Shown here in pieces: positions 27,923 to 35,111 of a DNA stretch of 64,000 bases. Source of the stretch: DASXQK01 sp963757155. Lineage in GTDB: Bacteria > Pseudomonadota > Alphaproteobacteria > Dongiales > Dongiaceae. Position 1 is the stretch's first letter. Each line of letters begins with the position of its first letter. The notes beneath the pieces were generated by a model. It was given only the letters and a program-made list of their open reading frames with translations, made no database searches and was not told where the DNA came from. The position numbers were made by a program, and so were the translations under genes. The stretch lies in contig CAVWQS010000017.1 in NCBI GenBank assembly GCA_963757155.1, forward strand, positions 62,001-126,000, in the 5' to 3' direction.

Positions 27923-29080
27923 CGGAGCAGGCGCTCGGCGCGAGCTCGCCCCGCAACCTAATGCTGTCCAGCGCGGCCGTGGTGGCGACCGCGATGCTGT
28001 TCGGGCTGACCTACAGCCTCTCCGCCTCCCTGATCGCCCTCGATCTCGCCGAGCGCGGCTTCGGCGATGGCATGGTCGGGCTCAACGCGGCCATGCAGGC
28101 GATCGGCGTTCTGGTGGTGGCGCCGCTGCTGCCGCGGCTCGTCGGCCGCTTCGGCATCCATTCCATGATCCTGGCCGCGCTGGTGACGACAGCCCCGGTG
28201 CTGGCCGCTTTTCCCTTCATGCCGTCGCTGGCCCTCTGGTTTCCGCTGCGCATCCTCCTCGGCGGGGCATCGCAAATTCTCTTCGTCCTCGCCCAGACCT
28301 GGGTCACCGGGCTCAGCACGGAGAGGAACCGCGGCCGCGCCCTGGCGGTCTACATCACCTTCGTATCGCTGGGCCTCGCCCTGGGGCCGCTGATCCTGGC
28401 CCTCATCGGTTCGCTGGATGCCACGCCCTATCTGGTCGGCGCCGCGCTGGTGCTGCTGGGCGCGTTGCTCATGCTGGCGCCGCATCTGGTGGTGCCCCCC
28501 TTCGAGCACCCGCCCGCTGGTGGTGTCCTGCGCTTCTTCCGTATCGCGCCGCTCGCGATCCTGACCACCATGCTGAACGCCGGGCTCGAGGCGGCCGGTC
28601 TTTGCTTCCTGCCGCTCTATGCCATGAGCGCGGGCTGGACGGAGGAGCGGGCGACCCTGCTCATCTCGACCCTGATGTTCGGCGCGATCGTGATGCAGAT
28701 TCCCATCGGCTGGCTCGGCGACAAGGTGGATCGCCGCCGCCTGGCGGTCGTGCTCAGCTTTCTCTCCAGCGCCGGCGCTCTGGCCTGGCCCTTCGTTCTC
28801 CACATTCCCGGGATCGCCTTTCCCCTGCTCTTCGTCTGGGGCGGGCTCTTCGTGGGAATCTACACGACCATGCTGACCATCGTGGGCAGCCGCTTCAAAG
28901 GCGGCGAGCTGGTCGGCATCTATGCCGTGATGGGGCTGACCTGGGGTGTCGGCGCGCTCCTCGGTCCGGCGCTCGCCGGCATCGCCATGATCTTCTTCAC
29001 CCATGGCCTGCCGCTCTTCGCGCGCCGCCGCCTGCCTCCTCTTTGCGCTGTTCCTCGCGGCGACCAAGCGCCAGATCTGA
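27919..29080 (+). CDS. MFS transporter, with apparent 3' frameshift
   Basis: This is a major-facilitator transporter, about 386 residues once corrected. The start is the ATG at 27919 (MTEQALGASSPRN), overlapping the previous stop. Motifs include LPRLVGRFGIHSM and the loop 8-9 GWLGDKVDRRRLAVVLSFLS; twelve helices can be traced. Near 29026 one extra base shifts the frame. The corrected reading gives a final helix (CLLFALFLAATKRQI) and a TGA at 29078-29080, whereas the uncorrected frame runs on to 29202 with non-membrane sequence. The substrate is unknown. Confidence 0.85.
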
Positions 29081-29212
29081 AAGCGCCGAGGCAGGACCCC
29101 TTCGTCAGTTCAGGTGGACAGGGGCGGGGAGGCTTGATATTGCCATCCGGCATCGGCGCGCGATGTTCGGCGGCAGGGTCGCAGGCGACAAAAACCCTGT
29201 AATTGGCGAGTT

Positions 29213-29227
29213 GTTCGATATATGTTC
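29213..29227. promoter_or_regulatory. LexA (SOS) box upstream of ssb
   Basis: The site reads GTTCGATATATGTTC, a perfect match to the alphaproteobacterial LexA consensus GTTC-N7-GTTC. It lies 96 bases upstream of the ssb ATG and overlaps AT-rich sequence that could carry a promoter. It predicts that ssb is part of the DNA-damage regulon. Confidence 0.85.
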
Positions 29228-29322
29228 TATCATAGAGTCTCGTGCCGGCACTCCGTTCCGCTCAGGCTCTGCTCAGAGAACGCGAATAACCTTATGATAT
29301 CATTGAATTATGGGAGGTCAGC

Positions 29323-29799
29323 ATGGCTGGCTCGGTAAACAAGGTCATTCTGGTCGGCAATCTCGGCCGCGATCCCGAGGTCCGCAGCACCCAGGACGGG
29401 CTGAAGATCGTCAATCTCTCCCTCGCCACCTCGGAGAGCTGGCGCGACAAGAACAGCGGGGAGCGCCGCGAGCGCACCGAATGGCACCGCGTCGTCATCT
29501 TCAACGAGAAGCTCGGCGAGGTGGCGGAGAAGTTCCTGAAGAAGGGCAGCAAGATCTATGTCGAGGGTGCCCTGCAGACGCGGAAGTGGACCGACCAGGG
29601 CGGGCAGGAGCGCTATTCGACAGAGGTCGTGCTCCAGCGCTTCCGCGGCGAGCTCACTATGCTGGACGGCAAGGGCGGCGGCGGGCCCGGTGCTGGCGGC
29701 GGCGGCGGCGGCGATATGGGCGAGGGCTTCTCCGAGCCGGCGTCGGGTGGGCGCAGCGGCGGCGGGGGCGGGGACCTCGACGACGATATTCCGTTCTAG
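29323..29799 (+). CDS. ssb: Single-stranded DNA-binding protein
   Basis: SSB coats single-stranded DNA in replication, recombination and repair. The 158-residue protein starts MAGSVNKVILVGNLGRDPEV with the OB-fold signatures RSTQDGLKIVNLSLATSE, ERTEWHRVVIFNEKLGE and LKKGSKIYVEGALQTRKW. A Gly-rich linker leads to the acidic tail ending DDDIPF, which recruits partner proteins. It has a GGAGG site just upstream of the ATG. A LexA box precedes it, and a stable hairpin follows. Confidence 0.97.
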   Translation: MAGSVNKVILVGNLGRDPEVRSTQDGLKIVNLSLATSESWRDKNSGERRERTEWHRVVIFNEKLGEVAEKFLKKGSKIYVEGALQTRKWTDQGGQERYSTEVVLQRFRGELTMLDGKGGGGPGAGGGGGGDMGEGFSEPASGGRSGGGGGDLDDDIPF

Positions 29800-29819
29800 A
29801 CCAGAGGCACGGCCTTCTC

Positions 29820-29851
29820 CCCTCTGCCGCGCTTCGAAGCGCGGTAGAGGG
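29820..29851. terminator. Bidirectional hairpin after ssb
   Basis: Outer stem CCCTCT pairs with AGAGGG, a G-T closes the middle, and an inner perfect arm CCGCGCTT pairs with AAGCGCGG. It falls between the convergent ends of ssb and the hydroxyacyl-CoA dehydrogenase gene and is followed by TTCTATTTC, so it should act as a terminator for ssb. Confidence 0.8.
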
Positions 29852-29853
29852 TT

Positions 29854-30762
29854 CTATTTCTCCAGCGTCTCCAGTGCCCGGCGCTGCGCCACCAGATTGG
29901 CGTCGCGCCAGCGCTCCAGATCGTCCATCGGCGTGGCTCCGGCGATATCTCCGACGGCAGCCCACAGGCTCTTCTTGGTCGCATCGCTGCCGTGCCAGCC
30001 GAGATGCTCCAGGCGATGCTTCAGCCCGCCCTTGCCGCCGCCGAGATGGGCGCACATCGCCGGACCCATGAAGGCCCAGCGCAGGCCGATGCCCTGGGTC
30101 ATGGCCGTATCGATATCCCTGTAGTCGCAGACACCGGCATCGATCAATCGGTTGGCCTCATCCTGGATGGCGTATTGCAGGCGATTGGCGATGAAGGACT
30201 GAATCTCCTTCTTCAGCCGCAGCGGCCGCTTGCCCAGCGCGGCATAGAAGGCGCAAGCCCAATCGAGTATCGCCGGCGGCGTCGCCTCCGAACCCACGAC
30301 CTCCACCAGGGGCAGGAGATGCGCCGGGGCGAAGGGATGGCCGACGATGATGCGTTCGGGATTCTTGCACTTTGCGCCCAGCGCCGAGGGCAGGAAGGTC
30401 GAGGTGGAACTGGCGATCACGATATCGGGCGGTAGAAATCCATCCACTTCTGCCAGCAGCGCGGTCTTGAGCTCGAGACGGTCCGGCGCGCTCTCCTGCA
30501 CGAACTCGGCGCCCTTCACGGCCTCGGCGACCGTGGGGAAGAATTTCACCTTCCCGCGATCGGCGCCCGCGGGAAGGCCAAGCGCCTCCAGCGAGGGCCA
30601 GGATTTATCGATGATCCGATGCAGCAGCGCCTCCGCGCCCGGACCCGGATCGGTGACCGCGACGCTGAGGCCGCGCGACAGGAAATAGGCCGCCCAGCCC
30701 GCGCCGATGGTTCCGGCGCCGATGCAGGCGACATGGCTGACATGCTGGGGATCGGGCCTCAT
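29854..30762 (-). CDS. 3-hydroxyacyl-CoA dehydrogenase family protein (carnitine-dehydrogenase-like)
   Basis: This 302-residue NAD-dependent dehydrogenase is related to L-3-hydroxyacyl-CoA and L-carnitine dehydrogenases. The N-terminal Rossmann motif is CIGAGTIGAGWAAYFLSRG, followed by VQESAPDRLELKTALLAEVD, SSTSTFLPSALGAKC and GHPFAPAHLLPLVEVVG, which contains the catalytic His region. The C-terminal helical domain contains SFIANRLQYAIQDEANRLID. There is no CoA-metabolism operon around it. A short open frame of uncertain reality lies 48 bp upstream on the same strand. Confidence 0.88.
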   Translation of the reverse strand: MRPDPQHVSHVACIGAGTIGAGWAAYFLSRGLSVAVTDPGPGAEALLHRIIDKSWPSLEALGLPAGADRGKVKFFPTVAEAVKGAEFVQESAPDRLELKTALLAEVDGFLPPDIVIASSTSTFLPSALGAKCKNPERIIVGHPFAPAHLLPLVEVVGSEATPPAILDWACAFYAALGKRPLRLKKEIQSFIANRLQYAIQDEANRLIDAGVCDYRDIDTAMTQGIGLRWAFMGPAMCAHLGGGKGGLKHRLEHLGWHGSDATKKSLWAAVGDIAGATPMDDLERWRDANLVAQRRALETLEK

Positions 30763-30810
30763 GAGAGCTCCTGTGGGAGAGGGGCGGGGAGTGGGACGGG
30801 CGGGGCCGGC

Positions 30811-31008
30811 TCAGAGCTTCGCCGGCCGGCAGCGTGCATTGAACTTGATCGGGCCTTTGAAATCCATCCCGGCGACGATATACCCGCGGCTGATGTCCTG
30901 GATATGCTTGCGCATCCAGGGCTGCGCGAGCTCGCCGTCGCCGGCGGCGGAATTGCGGGTTCGGCCGCGGGCCTGCCATCTCTTCGATCCGGCCGAGGGG
31001 CGCACCAT
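30811..31008 (-). CDS. Short open frame of uncertain reality, 65 codons
   Basis: This frame starts at an ATG whose bases overlap the palindrome CATATG shared with the divergent flavin reductase start. The C-terminal half (MRKHIQDISRGYIVAGMDFK) looks protein-like and reads well, but the N-terminal half is low-complexity Arg/Ala/Gly. It could be a small gene, a remnant of a larger one, or noise. I do not recognise it. It lies upstream of the hydroxyacyl-CoA dehydrogenase on the same strand. Confidence 0.3.
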   Translation of the reverse strand: MVRPSAGSKRWQARGRTRNSAAGDGELAQPWMRKHIQDISRGYIVAGMDFKGPIKFNARCRPAKL

Positions 31009-31524
31009 ATGGCCATGACGATGACAGAGCATCTGGAAGCCGACGCCTTCAAGGCGGTGATGCGCAAGCTGGCGGCGACCGTCACCGTGGTGACGGTGCA
31101 GGGTGCCAGCGGGCGCAACGGCTTGACCGCGACCGCCGTCTGCTCGGTCAGCGCCGAGCCGCCGCAGCTCCTCTGCTGCATCAATCGCGGCGCCAGTCCA
31201 CTGGACGACATTCGCCACGCCCGGGTCTTCGCCGTCAATATCCTGAAGCCGGAGCACCGCGATCTGGCGGAGCGCTTCGCCCGCGAGCCATCGGGCGAGA
31301 CGCGCTTCGCCGCCGGCAATTGGTCGACCGGCCCTGCCGGCGCGCCGGTCCTGGCCGATGCCACCGCCTGGTTCGAATGCCGTCTCGTGGATCTGATCGA
31401 GGCCGGCAGCCATGCCATCGCCATCGGCCTGGTGACGGACGGCGGGCGCGACGACGGCAGCCAGCTGATCTATGCCGAGGGCGCCTATCACGTGCTGCAG
31501 AGGGTCCCCGGCGCGGAGCGTTGA
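31009..31524 (+). CDS. Flavin reductase family protein (NAD(P)H:FMN reductase-like)
   Basis: This 171-residue protein belongs to the flavin-reductase-like split-barrel family that supplies reduced FMN to monooxygenases. Family features are MRKLAATVTVVTVQGASGRN, GLTATAVCSVSAEPPQLLCC, VNILKPEHRDLAERFA and the end GLVTDGG. The ATG at 31009 is chosen because upstream frame extension is not protein-like; an internal MTMTEH start is also possible. No monooxygenase gene is adjacent, so the partner is unknown. Confidence 0.85.
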   Translation: MAMTMTEHLEADAFKAVMRKLAATVTVVTVQGASGRNGLTATAVCSVSAEPPQLLCCINRGASPLDDIRHARVFAVNILKPEHRDLAERFAREPSGETRFAAGNWSTGPAGAPVLADATAWFECRLVDLIEAGSHAIAIGLVTDGGRDDGSQLIYAEGAYHVLQRVPGAER

Positions 31525-31562
31525 GGGTCGGATTCCGGCCAATTCGGACTGAGTCGCTCCTG

Positions 31563-31591
31563 TTGTTCGCAGATGCAACATCTGTTAATAT
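31563..31591 (+). promoter_or_regulatory. Predicted sigma-70-type promoter of gyrA
   Basis: A -35 box TTGTTC (31563-31568) and a -10 box TAATAT (31586-31591) are separated by 17 bases. It precedes the gyrA start at 31655 by about 64 bases and lies in a short AT-rich gap in otherwise GC-rich DNA. This is sequence-based only. Confidence 0.6.
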
Positions 31592-31654
31592 TTTATGGCT
31601 TCTTACCGAGTTGCACGGGTCCCTGTAACCCTCTGACATCACTGGCAAATTAGC

Positions 31655-34345
31655 TTGACTGACACGCCGGGCGCGCCGCCCTCCGACATCACGCCCATCA
31701 CCATCGAAGAGGAGATGAAGCGTTCCTACCTCGATTACGCCATGAGCGTGATCGTGGCCCGGGCGTTGCCGGACGTACGCGACGGTCTGAAGCCCGTGCA
31801 TCGGCGCATCCTTTTCGCCATGCGCGAGGCCGGGAACGAGTGGAACCGGACGCTGCGCAAATCGGCCCGCACGGTCGGCGATGTCATGGGCAAGTACCAT
31901 CCCCATGGCGACACGGCGATCTACGACGCCATGGTCCGCATGGCGCAGGACTTCTCCATGCGCCTGCCTCTGGTCGACGGCCAGGGCAATTTCGGCTCCA
32001 TGGACGGCGATCCGCCGGCGGCCATGCGCTATACCGAGGCCCGGCTGGCGCGCGCCTCCACCGCGCTGCTCGACGACATCGACAAGGATACCGTCGACTA
32101 CCAGGCGAACTACGACGATACCTCGGTCGAGCCCACCGTACTGCCGGCGCGCTTTCCCAATTTCCTGGTCAATGGCGCCGGCGGCATCGCCGTGGGCATG
32201 GCGACCAATGTGCCGACCCACAATCTGGGTGAGGTCGTCGACGCCTGCATCGCCTATATCGACGATCCCGACATCACCATCGACGAACTGATGCGCTTCA
32301 TCCCCGGCCCGGATTTCCCCACCGGCGGCATCGTCATGGGGCGGGCCGGCATCCGCGAGGCCTACCACACCGGCCGCGGCAGCATCGCCATGCGCGGGCG
32401 CGCCACGATCGAGGAGATCCGCAAGGATCGCGAGGCGATCGTCATCACCGAGATCCCCTATCAGGTCAACAAGGCCCGCATGATCGAGCGCATGGCCGAG
32501 ACCGTGCGGGAGAAGATCATCGAGGGCATCTCCGATCTGCGCGATGAATCCGATCGCGACGGCGTGCGGGTCGTGGTCGAGCTGAAGCGCGAGGCGATGG
32601 GGGAGGTGGTGCTGAACCAGCTCTACCGCTTCACCCCGCTGCAGACCAGCTTCGGCGTCAACATGCTGGCGCTCAACGGCGGCAAGCCGATGCTGATGAA
32701 CCTCAAGGAGGTCATCGCCGCCTTCATCGCCTTCCGCGAGCAGGTCATCGTGCGCCGCGCGACCTTCGATCTGGGCAAGACGCGCGAACGCGCCCATGTC
32801 CTGGTCGGGCTTGCCATCGCCGTGGCCAATATCGACGAGGTCATCGCCCTCATCCGCCGCTCTCCCGATCCCAATACCGCGCGCGAAGGCCTGATGGCCC
32901 GCGACTGGCCGGCGCGCGATGTCGAGGCCCTCATCAAGCTGATCGACGAGCCCGGTCACCAGATCGCCGAGGACGGCACCTATCGCCTGTCGGATGCCCA
33001 GGCCCGCGCCATCCTCGAGCTGCGCCTGCAGCGCCTGACCGGGCTCGAGCGCGACAAGATCGCCGCCGAGCTGGAAGAGCTCGCCAAGGCCATCCTCGAT
33101 CTGCTGGAGATCCTGGATTCCCGCGATCGCCGGCAGCTGATCATGCGCACCGAGCTGGCGGAGATAAAGACCGAGTTCGCCACGCCGCGGAAAACCACCT
33201 TGGAGGAGATCGAGTTCGAGCATGACGTCGAGGCCCTGATCCAGCAGGAGGACATGGTCGTCACCGTCACCCATGGCGGCTATATCAAGCGGGTGCCGCT
33301 GGCCGCCTATCGCGCCCAGCGCCGCGGCGGCAAGGGCCGCTCGGGCATGGCGACGCGCGATGAGGATTTCGTCAACCAGGTCTTCGTCGCCGATACCCAT
33401 CGCCCCGTGCTGTTCTTCTCGACCCGGGGCATGGTCTACAAGATCAAGGTCTATCGCCTGCCCCTGGGGACGCCCCAGGCCCGCGGCAAGGCCCTGGTCA
33501 ACCTGTTGCCGCTGCAGGAGGGGGAGAAGATCTCCACTGTCCTGCCGCTGCCGGCCGACGAGGCGAGCTGGGAGGCGACCGACGTCATGTTCGCCACGGC
33601 GAGCGGTGATGTCCGGCGCAACAAGCTCTCCGATTTCATCAATGTCATGGCCAATGGCAAGATCGCCATGAAGCTCGAGGAGGGCGATCGCCTCATCGGG
33701 GTCTCCGCTTGCACCGACGCCAACGATGTGCTGCTGGCGCTTCGCGGCGGGCGCTGCATCCGCTTCGCGGTCAGCGATGTCCGGGTCTTCAGCAGCCGGA
33801 ATTCCACCGGCGTGCGGGGCGTCCGGCTGGCCGAGGGCGACGAGGTCATCTCCCTCAGCATCCTGCACCACATGGATGCCGATACCGCCGAGCGCGAGGC
33901 CTATCTGCGCTATGCCAGCGCCCAGCGCCGCGCCGCGGGCGAGGAAGAGGGCGAGCCCAATGGCGAGATCGGGGAAGCACCGGCGCGCCTGGACGAGCTC
34001 AGGGCCAATGAGGAATTCATCCTCACCGTCACGGCCAATGGCTATGGCAAGCGCTCCTCGGCCTATGAATACCGCATCACGAACAGGGGCGGGCAGGGCA
34101 TCGCCAATATCGCGCGCACCGAGCGCAACGGCGATGTCGTCGCCTCCTTCCCGGTCGAGGATCAGGATCAGATCATGCTGGTGACCGACGGCGGGCAGCT
34201 GATCCGCTGCCCGGTCCATGATATCCGCATCGCCGGGCGCAGCACCCAGGGCGTGGTGCTGTTCAAGGTGGCCGAAGGCGAACGGGTGGTCTCCGTCACC
34301 CGGCTTGCCGAAGATGAGCAGGAGCGCGAGGGAGAGGCCAGTTGA
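31655..34345 (+). CDS. gyrA: DNA gyrase subunit A
   Basis: GyrA is the breakage-reunion subunit of DNA gyrase, which introduces negative supercoils. The 896-residue sequence starts from a TTG at 31655 with DITPITIEEEMKRSYLDYAM. The signature ALPDVRDGLKPVHRRILFAM and the catalytic Tyr in AAMRYTEARLAR are present. The quinolone-resistance region is YHPHGDTAIYDAMVRMAQDF, with Thr at the position of E. coli Ser83, a natural variant in several bacteria. The C-terminal pinwheel repeats contain the GyrA box QRRGGKGRSG. It overlaps coaD by four bases. Confidence 0.98.
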   Translation: MTDTPGAPPSDITPITIEEEMKRSYLDYAMSVIVARALPDVRDGLKPVHRRILFAMREAGNEWNRTLRKSARTVGDVMGKYHPHGDTAIYDAMVRMAQDFSMRLPLVDGQGNFGSMDGDPPAAMRYTEARLARASTALLDDIDKDTVDYQANYDDTSVEPTVLPARFPNFLVNGAGGIAVGMATNVPTHNLGEVVDACIAYIDDPDITIDELMRFIPGPDFPTGGIVMGRAGIREAYHTGRGSIAMRGRATIEEIRKDREAIVITEIPYQVNKARMIERMAETVREKIIEGISDLRDESDRDGVRVVVELKREAMGEVVLNQLYRFTPLQTSFGVNMLALNGGKPMLMNLKEVIAAFIAFREQVIVRRATFDLGKTRERAHVLVGLAIAVANIDEVIALIRRSPDPNTAREGLMARDWPARDVEALIKLIDEPGHQIAEDGTYRLSDAQARAILELRLQRLTGLERDKIAAELEELAKAILDLLEILDSRDRRQLIMRTELAEIKTEFATPRKTTLEEIEFEHDVEALIQQEDMVVTVTHGGYIKRVPLAAYRAQRRGGKGRSGMATRDEDFVNQVFVADTHRPVLFFSTRGMVYKIKVYRLPLGTPQARGKALVNLLPLQEGEKISTVLPLPADEASWEATDVMFATASGDVRRNKLSDFINVMANGKIAMKLEEGDRLIGVSACTDANDVLLALRGGRCIRFAVSDVRVFSSRNSTGVRGVRLAEGDEVISLSILHHMDADTAEREAYLRYASAQRRAAGEEEGEPNGEIGEAPARLDELRANEEFILTVTANGYGKRSSAYEYRITNRGGQGIANIARTERNGDVVASFPVEDQDQIMLVTDGGQLIRCPVHDIRIAGRSTQGVVLFKVAEGERVVSVTRLAEDEQEREGEAS

Positions 34346-34860
34346 CCCAGAGCCGCGTCGCCGTCTATCCCGGCACCTTCGACCCCATCACCACCGGGCA
34401 TCTCGACATCATCCGCCGCGCCGCCCGTCTCGTCGATCGCCTCGTCATCGGCGTCTCGAGCAATGAGGGCAAGGGGCCGCTGTTCTCCGTCGCCGATCGC
34501 GTCGCCATGGTCGAGGCCGAAGTGAAGGCTCTCGACCTGAAAAACGGCAATGGCGCCGTCGAGGTCCGGGCGTTCGACACCCTGCTCATGCATTTCGCCG
34601 AAGCCATGGGCGCCAGCATGATCCTGCGCGGCCTGCGCGCCGTCAGCGATTTCGAATACGAGTTCCAGATGGCCGGCATGAACTCGCGGCTCAACCCGGC
34701 GGTGGAGACCGTGTTCCTCATGGCCTCGGACCGGCAGCAGTTCGTCTCCTCGCGGCTGGTGAAAGAGATCGGGCGCCTCGGCGGCGACATTACCAGCTTC
34801 GTCAGCGCCGGCGTGGCCGCGCGCCTGGCGGCCCGTTTTGCCCAGGAGCGCGGCGCCTGA
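34342..34860 (+). CDS. coaD: Pantetheine-phosphate adenylyltransferase
   Basis: CoaD adenylates 4'-phosphopantetheine to dephospho-CoA, the penultimate step of coenzyme A synthesis. The 172-residue protein starts from a TTG overlapping the gyrA stop (TTGA) and reads AVYPGTFDPITTGHLDIIRR, the T/HxGH nucleotide motif. The other signatures are ILRGLRAVSDFEYEFQMAGM and SSRLVKEIGRLGGDIT. Translational coupling to gyrA is likely. Confidence 0.97.
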   Translation: MTQSRVAVYPGTFDPITTGHLDIIRRAARLVDRLVIGVSSNEGKGPLFSVADRVAMVEAEVKALDLKNGNGAVEVRAFDTLLMHFAEAMGASMILRGLRAVSDFEYEFQMAGMNSRLNPAVETVFLMASDRQQFVSSRLVKEIGRLGGDITSFVSAGVAARLAARFAQERGA

Positions 34861-34889
34861 TTGCGCCTTCGACCTGAGCTTCGGCGCAA
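34861..34889 (+). terminator. Possible weak terminator after coaD
   Basis: TTGCGCC at 34861-34867 pairs with GGCGCAA at 34883-34889 across a 15-base loop, starting right after the coaD stop. There is no strong T-run after it, so it may be a weak terminator or simply chance. Confidence 0.35.
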
Positions 34890-35111
34890 GACGCACATCT
34901 CCATTCGAGTCCCAGCTAGCAGCCGAAGCGGCCCTATGCCCTACGAAATCGTCTGCGGGGCATGGACAAAGACGCCGGATCGGGTCACGGCATATTATGG
35001 CGCGTGACTAAATACCTAGCTGGTGGCAGCTATATTTACTTCGTGTAGGCTGTATCTGTCGTTTCAAACACGTCGAAGTTTCTGCCGGCACGCGCTACCA
35101 GGTATATTCAG

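Noticed and set aside
31235..34219. A 994-codon minus-strand open frame
   Set aside because: It is antisense to gyrA, which is intact and well conserved.
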